A DNA stretch of 64,000 bases from Pseudomonas rhizosphaerae (GCF_000761155.1 NZ_CP009533.1:4016001-4080000), one strand, 5' to 3'. Shown: positions 17,810 through 26,980, numbered from the stretch's first letter. The notes: generated by a model from the letters alone, not told the origin. Made by a program: numbers and translations.

Positions 17810-19567
17810 TTGGCATTGACGATTCTTGGCCTGTCCGGCGCCCTTAGCCATGACCCTTCCGCGGCCCTGTACATCGACGGCAAGCTGATTGCCGCCGCCG
17901 AAGAAGAGCGCTTCGTGCGCGACAAACATGCAAAGAACCGCATGCCCTACGAATCGGCCAAGTTCTGCCTGGAACAGGCCGGCATCAAGCCGTCGGATGT
18001 TGATGTGGTGGCGATTCCCTTCGCGCCCATCAGCCTGTTCGGCAAGGCTCGCTGGCACTACGCCAAACGCTACTGGTACGCCCCGGACCGCGCCCTCGAC
18101 GCGCTGCTGATGGGCAACCGCCGCTACAAGCGCTACCGCAACAAGATCGTCTTCTGCCTGGAACAACTGGGCTTCGACGCGAAGAAAATCAAGATCGAAC
18201 CCGTGGAGCACCACCTGGCCCACGCCTCCAGTGCTTACCACTGCTCGGGCTTCCAGGAGAAAACCGCGATCCTGGGCATCGACGGCAAGGGTGAATACGC
18301 CACCACCTTTTTCGGTTATGGCGAGAACGGCAAGATCCACAAGATCAAGGAGTTCTTCGACCCGGACTCCCTGGGCGGCCTGTACGGCGCGATCACCGAA
18401 TTCCTCGGTTTCGAGATGCTCGACGGCGAGTTCAAGGTCATGGGCATGGCTCCCTACGGCGACGCCAGCAAGTACGATTTCTCGCGCCTGGCCTCGTTCG
18501 AGAACGGTGAGCTGGTGATCAACACCGACTACGCCAACGTCATTGGCCTGCGCCGCTATAAAGAGAAGGGCAAGGGCTTCTACTTCTCGCCCAAGCTGAT
18601 CGAGTGGCTGGGCCCGAAACGCGAAGGCGACATCGCCGACGAGCCGTACATCCATTACGCGGCCAGCATGCAGGCGCTGTTCGAAAAACTTGCCTTGCAG
18701 ATGATCGACCACTACCTGGGCGATGTGCTCAAGCAGACCGGCAAGCTGGCCTTCGCTGGCGGCTGTGCGCTGAACGTCAAGCTGAACCAGAAGATCATCG
18801 CCCGCCCGGATGTTAAGGAGCTGTTCGTGCAGCCTGCTTCCGGCGACGCCGGTACGGCGGTGGGTGCGGCGGCCTATGTGTCCCATGCCCGCGGTGTGCC
18901 CGTGGAGAAAATGGAACATGTGTACCTGGGCCCGTCCTACACCAACGAGGACGTGATCGCCGCCTGCGCGCGCCATCCGAACAAGCCCAAGGGTCGCATG
19001 CTCGGCAACATGCCCAAGCAGATCGCCCAGATCATGGTCGACGGCAACCCGGTGGCCTGGTTCCAGGGACGCATGGAGTTCGGCCCGCGCGCGTTGGGTG
19101 GTCGTTCGATCATCGGCTGCCCGAGCGTGCCGGGGGTGGCCGACCGCATCAACCATCAGATCAAGTTCCGCGAGCGCTGGAGGCCTTTCTGCCCGTCGAT
19201 GCTCGACACCGTCGCGCCGCAGATGATCAAGATCGACCATCCGGCGCCGTTCATGACGTTCACCTTCGAGGTGGCCGAGGAATGGAAAACCCGCGTGCCG
19301 GAAGTGGTCCATGAAGACGGCACGTCGCGCGCCCAGGTGCTCAAGCGCGAATACAACCCGCGCTACTACGACATGATGAAGGCCCTGGAAGAGCTGACCG
19401 GCAACGGCGTGTCGCTGAACACTTCGCTCAACCGCCGTGGCGAACCGATGATCTGCTCGCCGACCGATGCGCTGAACATGTTCTATGGCTCGGATCTGCA
19501 GTACCTGATCATGGAAGATATTCTGGTGGTCAAAGAGGGTGCCAAGGCTTATGACGCGCTCAGCTGA
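17810..19567 (+). CDS. wapO: LPS-core carbamoyltransferase (NodU/CmcH family), WapO-like
   Basis: This encodes 585 residues. The start is a TTG at 17810 with AGAGG 8 bases upstream; the protein then begins with the family's usual opening (ALTILGLSGALSHDPSAALY). The N-terminal ASKHA-fold domain contains HHLAHASSAY (near residue 133), matching the metal/ATP-binding HxxHxxxA motif, and GIDGKGEYATTFF. The second half has GGCALNVKLN, SGDAGTAVGAA and the C-terminal signature MEFGPRALGGRSI. The family transfers carbamoyl from carbamoyl phosphate to sugar hydroxyls. In P. aeruginosa, WapO sits in this same gene order and is linked to carbamoylation of core heptose, so that role is inferred here. It is the first gene of an overlapping operon. 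Confidence 0.88.
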   Translation: MALTILGLSGALSHDPSAALYIDGKLIAAAEEERFVRDKHAKNRMPYESAKFCLEQAGIKPSDVDVVAIPFAPISLFGKARWHYAKRYWYAPDRALDALLMGNRRYKRYRNKIVFCLEQLGFDAKKIKIEPVEHHLAHASSAYHCSGFQEKTAILGIDGKGEYATTFFGYGENGKIHKIKEFFDPDSLGGLYGAITEFLGFEMLDGEFKVMGMAPYGDASKYDFSRLASFENGELVINTDYANVIGLRRYKEKGKGFYFSPKLIEWLGPKREGDIADEPYIHYAASMQALFEKLALQMIDHYLGDVLKQTGKLAFAGGCALNVKLNQKIIARPDVKELFVQPASGDAGTAVGAAAYVSHARGVPVEKMEHVYLGPSYTNEDVIAACARHPNKPKGRMLGNMPKQIAQIMVDGNPVAWFQGRMEFGPRALGGRSIIGCPSVPGVADRINHQIKFRERWRPFCPSMLDTVAPQMIKIDHPAPFMTFTFEVAEEWKTRVPEVVHEDGTSRAQVLKREYNPRYYDMMKALEELTGNGVSLNTSLNRRGEPMICSPTDALNMFYGSDLQYLIMEDILVVKEGAKAYDALS

Positions 19568-20681
19568 GCGTCATGTGCTGCAGTTCTGCCACGGCTATGA
19601 CGGGCCGTTTCTCGACTGCGCCCGTCAGTACGCCAGCCTGTTCATGGGCCGCGGCTACCGGGTGACCACGGTGTTCCTGACCGGCGCGGCCGATCCTGAA
19701 GTGGCGGCCGGCTGCGAGAGCGACGAGGTGCTGTTCATGGAGTTCAGCTCCAAGGCCATCCGTGGCCTGAAGCTGGGAGCCATTCGCGAACTGCGCAAGA
19801 TCACCGCTTCGCGCCAGTTCGCCTTCTGCATCGCGCACCGGTTCAAGCCTATCTACATTGCCTTGCTCGGCACTTCGCTGCCGGTCATTGGTGTGCATCA
19901 TGCGTTCGGCGACTACCAGCGCCGGTCGCGCCGGGTGTTCGCGCAGCTGTACCGCAAGCGCCTGAGCCTGCTGGGTGTGTCCGATGCGGTACGCGACGAC
20001 ATGCGCCGCTGCCTGCCCGGCTGGGCGTTGGAGCGTATCGCCACGTTGCACAACCGCGTGAACACCTTCGCGCTGCAGAAGCAACTGTTGCCGGCGGCCG
20101 AAGCCCGCCAAGCCCTGGGCCTTGCGCCCGATGCCTGGATCATCGGCAATGTCGGCCGCCTGCATCCCGACAAGGATCAGGCCACTTTGCTGCGCGGTTT
20201 CGCGCAGGCATGGGCAAAGCTGCCTCAGGAAGCGCTGCTGGTGATCATCGGCTCCGGGCGCCTTGAGCAGAACCTCAAGGACCTGGCCGTGGAGCTGGGC
20301 ATCGCCGAGCGGGTCCGGTTTCTGGGTCAGGTGGCGCAGGCGCGGCTGTATTTCAAGGCGTTCGATGTGTTCGCCTTGAGCTCCGATCACGAGCCGTTCG
20401 GCATGGTCCTGCTCGAAGCCATGGCCGCCAATGTGCCGCTGCTGGCGACGGCGTGCGGCGGCGCGCCGGAGATCGTCGAGGGTGTCGGTATCCTGTTTCC
20501 GTTGGGCGACGCCGAGCGTCTGGCCCAAGGCCTGGAGCATATGGGTGGAATGGATCGCTACCAGCGCGCGCAATGCGAAGTGCTGATGGCTGAACGTCTG
20601 GAATCGCGCTTCTGCGACCGCGCCGTGCGCAAGGCTTTCTGGCAGCTGCCGATGGTCACTGCCCTGACGACGCCCACATGA
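19551..20681 (+). CDS. wapH: LPS-core glycosyltransferase (GT4), WapH-like
   Basis: This encodes 376 residues from ATG 19551, which overlaps the end of the carbamoyltransferase by 17 bases; a GTG at 19539 is an alternative. The GT-B fold is evident. The acceptor half contains IGVHHAFGDYQRRSRRVFAQ and a linker phrase IATLHNRVN. The donor half contains IIGNVGRLHPDKDQATLLRG and then EPFGMVLLEAMAANVPLLAT, the E(x7)E motif of retaining GT4 enzymes, and CGGAPEIV. Position directly after wapO and before mig-14 matches the P. aeruginosa outer-core cluster, which supports addition of a core hexose in the cytoplasm. The exact sugar cannot be read from sequence. Confidence 0.8.
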   Translation: MTRSAERHVLQFCHGYDGPFLDCARQYASLFMGRGYRVTTVFLTGAADPEVAAGCESDEVLFMEFSSKAIRGLKLGAIRELRKITASRQFAFCIAHRFKPIYIALLGTSLPVIGVHHAFGDYQRRSRRVFAQLYRKRLSLLGVSDAVRDDMRRCLPGWALERIATLHNRVNTFALQKQLLPAAEARQALGLAPDAWIIGNVGRLHPDKDQATLLRGFAQAWAKLPQEALLVIIGSGRLEQNLKDLAVELGIAERVRFLGQVAQARLYFKAFDVFALSSDHEPFGMVLLEAMAANVPLLATACGGAPEIVEGVGILFPLGDAERLAQGLEHMGGMDRYQRAQCEVLMAERLESRFCDRAVRKAFWQLPMVTALTTPT

Positions 20682-21577
20682 TGCTCAACCGATTGCAGAG
20701 CGTACGCGAGCGGGGCTGGCAGACGATCGATGCCGCCACCTACGCCCAGGCCTGGGCACAGTTTGGCGGCAGCTTGGCGACGCACCCTCTGGTGGTCGAA
20801 CGGCTCGCTGCGCTGGCCGGTATTCCGGTGCGCTACCTGGGTTGGGAGCAGGCAGGCGAACTGGTCGCGGCGATACCGACCTGGGGCCGTTACCTGGCGT
20901 TGTCCAAGGACGTGCTCAAGCAGCAGGGTAAAAAAGGCCTGTACGATCTGGGCAATGCCGAACTGATCCTGCCTGCGGCCAGCGACGCCCAGGCGCCGCT
21001 GCGCCATCATGGGCGTTATCTGTCCGAACTGAACCAGGGTCGCTTCAGTGGCTTGAAGGCCCAGGCAGAAAGCTTGGCCATGGCGCGCACACCTGAAGAT
21101 TTGTCGAAGAAATTTCGCTACAACCAGCGCCGCGAACTGCGCCTGCTGGAAGAGGCGGGCGGGGTGGTGAAGCCGGTCGGTGAATTCAGCAGTTCCGAGC
21201 TGGCGGCGATCTACTGTGATCTTTTCCAGCGGCGCTGGGGTTTTGCCGCGACGGGTGCCGAACGCATGGCCGAGGTCATCGATCTGCTGCGTGAGTTGAT
21301 GATCGGGTCGGTGCTGCTGCTCAATGACGCGCCTATCGCCATTCAGTTGGTGTACCGCGTGGAAGCGCCGCAGTGGGTTAGCGTTGAATACATCAATGGC
21401 GGCGTGGACCCGGAAACCCGCGCATTCAGCCCCGGCAGCGTGCTCAGTTTTCTCAACACCCAAAGCGCCTGGGAACAGGCCCGCGCGGTTGATAAACCGC
21501 TGCGCTTCTCGTTCGGCCGGGCCGATCGCGAGTACAAGGACCGCTGGTGCAACCCCGTTCCGGTGTTCCAGGCATGA
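20678..21577 (+). CDS. mig-14: Mig-14 family protein (GNAT-like)
   Basis: This encodes 299 residues and overlaps the previous stop by four bases (ATGA), so translation is probably coupled. The sequence resembles the Mig-14 family of GNAT-fold proteins. Features include an N-terminal cell-envelope-associated segment (LSKDVLKQQGKKGLYDLGNA) and a central KFRYNQRRELRLLEEAGGVV. The C-terminal half contains VSVEYINGGVDPE and RFSFGRADREYKDRWCNPVP. Mig-14 proteins are linked to resistance to cationic antimicrobial peptides in Salmonella and Pseudomonas; the reaction is not established. No transmembrane helix is evident. The genomic setting among LPS-core genes fits an envelope-modifying role. Confidence 0.8.
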   Translation: MMLNRLQSVRERGWQTIDAATYAQAWAQFGGSLATHPLVVERLAALAGIPVRYLGWEQAGELVAAIPTWGRYLALSKDVLKQQGKKGLYDLGNAELILPAASDAQAPLRHHGRYLSELNQGRFSGLKAQAESLAMARTPEDLSKKFRYNQRRELRLLEEAGGVVKPVGEFSSSELAAIYCDLFQRRWGFAATGAERMAEVIDLLRELMIGSVLLLNDAPIAIQLVYRVEAPQWVSVEYINGGVDPETRAFSPGSVLSFLNTQSAWEQARAVDKPLRFSFGRADREYKDRWCNPVPVFQA

Positions 21578-22977
21578 GCCGCAAGCAGGCGTTGCTGGCG
21601 CGGCATCGGCGCAACAAGCGCCGCGTGCTGCTGGCCGGGCTGGTGCTGATGCTGCTGGCCGGGGTGTTGATCGCCTGGTGGTTGCCGCTGCCCCTGCTGT
21701 TGCTGGCCTGGGTGGCCCATGAGGCGTGGTTTGCCGATCACCTGTTCTATTCCCCTGGCGATGATTACGCCTACAGTTTCGACAGCGATGCGGAGCTGGC
21801 CGGTGTCAGCCTGAGCGGCGATCTGTTGCAGGTCACCGAGCGGCTTGAAGCTGCGGACACGCTGATTCTGGCGGTGGACGTGAAAGCGTCCTGGCTGGGG
21901 CGATTGCTCGATCCGTACGTGCAACTGCTTGGTACCGAGCTGGGCGACCGACAGACCTTCGAGCGCGGTGTCGACGGCCTGCGCTATGTGAACCTGAGCG
22001 GCTTTGCCGACGAACTCAACCAAGGGCGGCTGCAGGTGCGTGGGCGGTTTTGCCGCATCGTTGGCGAGCCGCGGTTGTGGCGCTTCCAGCATCCGGATTT
22101 CACCCAGCATACCGTCATGGTCATCGCGCCCCATGCCGACGATGCCGAGCTGGCGGCCTATGGTTTGTACAGCCGTGCGGCGAGCAGTTGGATCGTGACC
22201 GTGACGGCAGGCGAGATCGAAGCCGAGCACTATCAGGCGATGGGTCTGGTGCCGGCCGAAGCCGCCCGGTTGAAAGGTCGTTTGCGAGCGTGGGACAGCC
22301 TCGCCGTACCGCGCTGGGCCGGGGTGCCGGCCAAGCAGTGTGTGCAGCTGGGCTATTTTTGCCTGCAACTGCCGGCCATGCAGGCGGCGCCCGAGCAGCC
22401 GTGTGGCTCGCGCGAAGCGGACATGGCCGATATCCGCCCGTTCCGCCAGCTCAACCCCTTCGCCCTGCCGGCTGACGCCGATGGCGCGCCCACCTGGAAC
22501 AATCTGGTGGCGGACCTGCGCGAGTTGCTGCAACGTGCGCAGCCGGACGTGCTGGTGATGCCGCACGCGAGCATCGACCCGCATCCCGACCATATCTGCG
22601 CCCAGGCAGCGGTGTTGCAGGCGCTGCAAGGGCTGGCGCATCAGCCGCGTTATTTGCTGGGGTACGCCAATCATCTGCACGACAACGACCGCTGGCCGAT
22701 GGGCAGCGCGGGCGAGGGCGTGGCTCTGCCACCGTTTTTCGATGCCCGTGAGCGGCTGGTGCCGTGCAGTCTACCGGTCAGCGCCGACGTGCAGATGGAC
22801 AAGGCCATGGCCCTGGGCATGATGCACGACCTGCAACCACCGGCTCCGTTCAAGCGTCGCGTGCGACGTTGGTTGCAGGTAGTGCTGGCAGGTCGTCGCT
22901 GGCCGGCCACGGGTGAAAACGAATTCTTCCGCAAGGCGGTGCGCCGCCATGAACTGTTCTGGCGCAAAGACTTATAA
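21574..22977 (+). CDS. dnpA: PIG-L family de-N-acetylase, DnpA-like
   Basis: This encodes 467 residues starting at ATG 21574, with a four-base ATGA overlap with mig-14. Two hydrophobic stretches near the N-terminus (about residues 15-50: VLLAGLVLMLLAGVLIAWW and LLLLAWVA) suggest membrane anchoring. The PIG-L/LmbE deacetylase domain starts near residue 185 with APHADDAEL, the zinc-binding (P)HPDD motif in variant form. It later has HASIDPHPDH, which supplies the third zinc ligand. The enzyme family hydrolyses N-acetyl groups from sugars. In P. aeruginosa, DnpA in the same position is reported to affect antibiotic tolerance, so an LPS-core substrate is inferred. Confidence 0.85.
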   Translation: MSRKQALLARHRRNKRRVLLAGLVLMLLAGVLIAWWLPLPLLLLAWVAHEAWFADHLFYSPGDDYAYSFDSDAELAGVSLSGDLLQVTERLEAADTLILAVDVKASWLGRLLDPYVQLLGTELGDRQTFERGVDGLRYVNLSGFADELNQGRLQVRGRFCRIVGEPRLWRFQHPDFTQHTVMVIAPHADDAELAAYGLYSRAASSWIVTVTAGEIEAEHYQAMGLVPAEAARLKGRLRAWDSLAVPRWAGVPAKQCVQLGYFCLQLPAMQAAPEQPCGSREADMADIRPFRQLNPFALPADADGAPTWNNLVADLRELLQRAQPDVLVMPHASIDPHPDHICAQAAVLQALQGLAHQPRYLLGYANHLHDNDRWPMGSAGEGVALPPFFDARERLVPCSLPVSADVQMDKAMALGMMHDLQPPAPFKRRVRRWLQVVLAGRRWPATGENEFFRKAVRRHELFWRKDL

Positions 22978-22992
22978 GGTGCCGTTAGCACA

Positions 22993-23952
22993 ATGATGAA
23001 AGTTCTGTTCCTGGTGCAGAAAGAGCAGCGCGCCATTCTCGATCGTCTGTATGACGGCATCGCCGCGCATTGCCAGTGCGACCTGCGCTGGCTGAACAGC
23101 GCCGAGCAGCGCAATCTGAAGCAGTATTTCAAGCAGCAGGTGGACGTGAGCCAATACGACCGCATTCTGTTCTTCCTGCGCTTCAAGCAGGAAATTCGCC
23201 AGGTGGCATTCATTCGTTCGGTGCCCAACCTGGTGATTCTGGAGCATGACGCCTACCAGAACTACATCCCCTGCAAGTACACCGGCAAGTTCAGTGCGCA
23301 CTACCGGCAGTTGCCTTGGGTGCGGGTGATCAGCTCGGGGTTCATGGTCAGCGAGCGGTTGCGCGCCGAGGGCTTCGATGCGTGCTTCGTGCCCAAGGGT
23401 TACGACCAGGCTTTGTTGACGCCGCAGACCCGCGAGCGTGATATCGAACTGGCGTTCGTGGGCAGTACCAAGAGTGTGGCCTACAGTGGCCGCAAGCAGA
23501 TGCTCGATGCCATTGGCCAGGTGGAGCCTTTGCTGGTGACGCGGACCAACAGCGGCCAGGAGTATGGCGATACGCTGAACCGTATTCGGTTTTTCGTCAG
23601 TGCCGATGTGGGCATGGGCGAATACATGATCAAGAACTTCGAAGCGATGGCCTGTGGCTGCGTGCTGTTCACCTTCGACCAGGGCGAGGCGGAAAACCGC
23701 GCGCTGGGGTTCGCGGACATGCGCACGGTGGTGTTGTACGACAGCGTCGAAACCTTACAGGCCAAGCTGGCCCAGCTGCGCCGCGAGCCGGCACTGGCCG
23801 AGCGCATTGCAGCGGCCGGACAGGCGCTGGTATTAGGGGAATACGGATTCGACCGGATCGGCGAGCGTATCGTGCAGGCGATGCAGCCTGCGCTGCGGCC
23901 GCATCCGCCCCTGACGGTATGGCAACGCCTGCGGTTGGCCCTTTCCATCTAA
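22993..23952 (+). CDS. ssg: Cell-surface glycosyltransferase, Ssg/CgeB-like
   Basis: This encodes 319 residues, 15 bases after dnpA. It is a GT-B fold protein with a short N-terminal half and a C-terminal half resembling the CgeB glycosyltransferase domain. Key phrases are VKVISSGF-type linker (WVRVISSGFMVSERL), ELAFVGSTKSVAYSGRK and VSADVGMGEYMIKNFEAMAC. The last carries the donor-binding glutamate (NFEAMACG), and a Glu/Asp-rich donor pocket follows (FDQGEAENRALG). The length and its place after dnpA match ssg of P. aeruginosa and P. fluorescens, which affects LPS and exopolysaccharide. Regulation is probably by the operon promoter upstream of wapO. Confidence 0.75.
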   Translation: MMKVLFLVQKEQRAILDRLYDGIAAHCQCDLRWLNSAEQRNLKQYFKQQVDVSQYDRILFFLRFKQEIRQVAFIRSVPNLVILEHDAYQNYIPCKYTGKFSAHYRQLPWVRVISSGFMVSERLRAEGFDACFVPKGYDQALLTPQTRERDIELAFVGSTKSVAYSGRKQMLDAIGQVEPLLVTRTNSGQEYGDTLNRIRFFVSADVGMGEYMIKNFEAMACGCVLFTFDQGEAENRALGFADMRTVVLYDSVETLQAKLAQLRREPALAERIAAAGQALVLGEYGFDRIGERIVQAMQPALRPHPPLTVWQRLRLALSI

Positions 23953-23999
23953 AAAAGCCATTTGCATCGCGTTCCTACAGGCCCATCACCTGTACCGCC

Positions 24000-24164
24000 G
24001 ACGCGGCTCGCGCCGCTGCTACAGATACCTTGCCGCCCGCCATGCCGCGTTGTGCCAGACCGTGTGATCCCCGCCATCGCGCGTTGTGCCAGGCGCTGTG
24101 ATCCCCCGTCATTTCGCCTTGTGCCAGGCGCCGGGATCCCTGTAGCAGCGGCGCAAGCCGCGTC
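24000..24164. repeat. Inverted REP-like pair with short internal repeats
   Basis: GACGCGGCTCGCGCCGCTGC (start of the 24000-24024 arm) is mirrored by the arm at 24140-24164, which begins CTGTAGCAGCGGCGCAAGCC. Between the arms, a motif with gcgttgtgccag followed by gtgatccc recurs about three times with 35-40 bp spacing. The pair lies between convergent genes (stop at 23952 and stop at 24220) and could fold into a long hairpin that ends transcription from both sides. Confidence 0.75.
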
Positions 24165-24219
24165 CGGCCGCACTGCGCAGGATCGGACACACCGCGGCGG
24201 CAATAACGAGGAGGTTATG

Positions 24220-24822
24220 CTACTTGAGCAATGCCCTGTTCAATTCCGCCAGGGGGAAGCAGGCTGTCAGTTGCTCACGCTCCAGGTAGCGGGAAAAATG
24301 TTCCAGATTGCGCTTGATCAAGCGCTTGGACAAAGGCCCACGGGTGAAACTCATGTCGGCCATGTCGATCAGGCCCAATTCACCTTCGGGCGTGACGATC
24401 ACGTTGCCCAGATGCAGCGAGCGGAAATACACCCCCGAGCGGTGCAACCGGCGAATCATCGCGATCAGCGGTTCCAGGCTCTGTTGCCAGGTGAAGTCGG
24501 CGGTGTCCATCAACTGGCGCAGGTTCCTGCCGGGCAAGGGTTCGTACAGCACGGCGGTCATGCCGGGCTTGTCCAGGCGGTAGTGCTGCCGCACTTTCAA
24601 GGTTGGCACGCCCAACTGCTGGAGGCGCTGGGCATTGGCGATGAAACGCGCCGAATACGGGCGCAACAGCGCCGAGGAAAACAGGCGTTTGCGGCGAAAA
24701 AGCTTGAGGATGTTGCCGTCTGCAAGCAGGTACACTTTCGCGCCATGGCTGTCGGCTTCCAACACCTTGGCGCCAGCGATCAGCGTGTCAAAAGCGGCCT
24801 GAGGGAGCCGGGTGCATTGCAT
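24220..24822 (-). CDS. Small protein-kinase-fold (WaaP/lipopolysaccharide kinase-like) protein
   Basis: This encodes 200 residues from the ATG at 24822 (MQCTRLPQ); two other ATGs lie up to 19 codons upstream, so the start is provisional. The kinase-like fold is visible: VYLLADGNILKLFRRKR contains the beta3 lysine. RRLHRSGVYFRSLHLGNVIV resembles the catalytic loop (H-x-D-L-x-x-x-N in kinases, here FRSLHLGNV with the Asp missing). LGLIDMADMSF supplies the DFG-like Asp. Pseudomonads carry this gene next to msbA, often named toluene tolerance protein. Phosphorylation of LPS core is a possible role, but the changed catalytic loop makes activity uncertain. Confidence 0.65.
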   Translation of the reverse strand: MQCTRLPQAAFDTLIAGAKVLEADSHGAKVYLLADGNILKLFRRKRLFSSALLRPYSARFIANAQRLQQLGVPTLKVRQHYRLDKPGMTAVLYEPLPGRNLRQLMDTADFTWQQSLEPLIAMIRRLHRSGVYFRSLHLGNVIVTPEGELGLIDMADMSFTRGPLSKRLIKRNLEHFSRYLEREQLTACFPLAELNRALLK

Positions 24823-24904
24823 CGTGATATGGCCTTGATTGAAGAGGGCGGGTGGCATGATGCCCAAAAGCGCCGGCATGTTCTACCGCCAGGCCAACCG
24901 CAGC

Positions 24905-25105
24905 GCCTGGTTCGCGGCCACGGACCGCTCCTACGGGGCAGTGTTTCTGTAGGAGCGGTCATTGGCCGCGAACCAGGCACTGCGGTGTGTCAGGCAAACC
25001 ACGGCGCGCCTTTCGCGGCCGCTGGCCGCTCCCACAGTGGGATTGCAGGAGTCAGGCAGGCCGCGGGCCTGCCCTTCGCGGCCACGGACCGCTCCTACGG
25101 GCCCC
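24905..25105. repeat. REP cluster upstream of msbA
   Basis: At least three inverted REP-type arms are present: gcggccacggaccgctccta at 24914, its mirror gtaggagcggtcattggccg at 24950, and further gcggccgctggccgctccca and gcggccacggaccgctccta copies up to 25097. The core differs from the gcgggcagagcccgc type seen at 17619, so two REP classes coexist. Confidence 0.8.
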
Positions 25106-25146
25106 TGTGATAAAATTCCCGTTCTACGCCAACAGTGAGTTAGACG

Positions 25147-26955
25147 ATGAGTGATTCACCGCGCCCAGCGGAACAGGATTCAAGCCTGAAAATCTATTTG
25201 CGACTGCTCAGCTACGTTCGCCCCTACGTGGGCATGTTCCTGATCAGTATCATAGGTTTCGTGATCTTCGCCTCTACCCAGCCCATGCTGGCCGGGATCC
25301 TGAAGTACTTCGTCGACGGCCTGAGCAATCCCGAAGCGGTGTTGTTCCCCAACGTGCCCTACCTGCGCGACCTGCAACTGCTGCAGGCGGTGCCGATCCT
25401 GATCGTGCTGATCGCCGCCTGGCAGGGCCTGGGTTCCTACCTGGGCAACTACTTCCTGGCCAAGGTATCGCTGGGCCTGGTCCACGACTTGCGCGTGGAG
25501 CTGTTCAACAAGTTGCTGGTGCTGCCCAACCGCTACTTCGACACGCACAACTCCGGCCACCTGATCTCGCGCATCACCTTCAACGTGACCATGGTCACCG
25601 GCGCTGCGACCGATGCCATCAAGGTGGTGATCCGCGAAGGCCTGACGGTGGTGTTCCTGTTCATCTACCTGATCTGGATGAACTGGCAACTGACCTTGGT
25701 GATGCTCGCCATCCTGCCGCTGATTGCGGTCATGGTCGGCAGCACCAGCAAGAAATTTCGCAAGCAGAGCAAGAAGATTCAGGTCGCCATGGGCGACGTG
25801 ACCCACGTGGCGTCCGAGACCATCCAGGGCTACCGCGTGGTCCGCAGCTTCGGCGGCGAAGGCTACGAGCAGACTCGTTTCGCCAAAGCCAGCCAGGGCA
25901 ACACCGATAAGCAACTGCGCATGACCAAGACCGGCGCCATCTACACGCCGATGTTGCAGCTGGTGATCTACACCGCCATGGCCGTGCTGATGTTTCTGGT
26001 GCTGTACATGCGTGGCGACGCCACCGCCGGTGACCTGGTGGCCTACATCACCGCGGCCGGTCTGCTGCCCAAGCCGATCCGTCAGCTCTCGGAAGTCAGC
26101 TCCACGGTGCAGAAAGGCGTTGCCGGCGCGGAAAGCATCTTCGAGCAGTTGGACGTGGCCCCCGAGCTGGACACCGGCACGGTGGAGCGCGAGCGGGTCA
26201 GTGGCCTGCTGGAAGTGCGCAACCTGAACTTCACCTACCCCGGTACCGATCGCCAGGTGCTCAGCGACATCAACTTCACCGCCAAGCCTGGGCAGATGAT
26301 TGCTCTGGTAGGTCGCTCAGGCAGCGGCAAGTCGACCCTGGCCGGGCTTATTCCACGCTTCTATCACCACAACGAAGGCGAAGTGCTGCTCGATGGCGTG
26401 GAAATCGCCGACTACCAACTGCGTAATCTGCGTCGGCACATCGCGCTGGTCACCCAGAGCGTGACGTTGTTCAACGACAGCGTGGCCAATAACATTGCCT
26501 ACGGTGATCTGGCCGGCGCGCCGCGCGAGGACGTAGTGGCGGCCGCCACCGACGCCTATGCCAAGGAATTCGTCGATCGTCTGCCCGAGGGGTTCGACAC
26601 GCAGGTGGGTGAGAACGGCGTGCTGTTGTCCGGTGGCCAACGTCAGCGCTTGGCGATCGCCCGGGCCTTGCTCAAGAATGCGCCTGTGCTGATTCTCGAC
26701 GAAGCGACTTCGGCGCTCGACACCGAGTCGGAACGGCATATCCAGGCGGCGCTGGACCATGTCATGAAGGGGCGCACCACGGTGGTGATTGCGCACCGAC
26801 TGTCGACCATTGAAAAGGCCGACCAGATTCTGGTGATGGACCAGGGCCGCATCGTCGAGCGCGGCACCCACGCGCAGCTGCTGGCGCAGAACGGCTATTA
26901 CGCCAGACTGCACGCCATGGGCCTGGACGAGCCGGCAAAGACCGACATCACCTGA
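25147..26955 (+). CDS. msbA: Lipid A/LPS-core flippase MsbA (ABC transporter)
   Basis: This encodes 602 residues, the usual MsbA length. The N-terminal transmembrane domain (about residues 20-320) has six hydrophobic helices, the second and third including LQLLQAVPILIVLIAAWQGL and NYFLAKVSLGLVHDLRVELF. The ATP-binding domain has Walker A GRSGSGKST near residue 389, signature LSGGQRQR near 494, Walker B LILDEATSALD near 515-521 and the H-loop VVIAHRLST. A homodimer flips core-lipid A across the inner membrane. It lies in the standard Pseudomonas msbA-hldE pair. REP elements stand on both sides, and the REP cluster at 26981-27235 separates it from hldE. Confidence 0.96.
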   Translation: MSDSPRPAEQDSSLKIYLRLLSYVRPYVGMFLISIIGFVIFASTQPMLAGILKYFVDGLSNPEAVLFPNVPYLRDLQLLQAVPILIVLIAAWQGLGSYLGNYFLAKVSLGLVHDLRVELFNKLLVLPNRYFDTHNSGHLISRITFNVTMVTGAATDAIKVVIREGLTVVFLFIYLIWMNWQLTLVMLAILPLIAVMVGSTSKKFRKQSKKIQVAMGDVTHVASETIQGYRVVRSFGGEGYEQTRFAKASQGNTDKQLRMTKTGAIYTPMLQLVIYTAMAVLMFLVLYMRGDATAGDLVAYITAAGLLPKPIRQLSEVSSTVQKGVAGAESIFEQLDVAPELDTGTVERERVSGLLEVRNLNFTYPGTDRQVLSDINFTAKPGQMIALVGRSGSGKSTLAGLIPRFYHHNEGEVLLDGVEIADYQLRNLRRHIALVTQSVTLFNDSVANNIAYGDLAGAPREDVVAAATDAYAKEFVDRLPEGFDTQVGENGVLLSGGQRQRLAIARALLKNAPVLILDEATSALDTESERHIQAALDHVMKGRTTVVIAHRLSTIEKADQILVMDQGRIVERGTHAQLLAQNGYYARLHAMGLDEPAKTDIT

Positions 26956-26980
26956 CCCCCTGTTTGTGCTGCGGTGCAGG

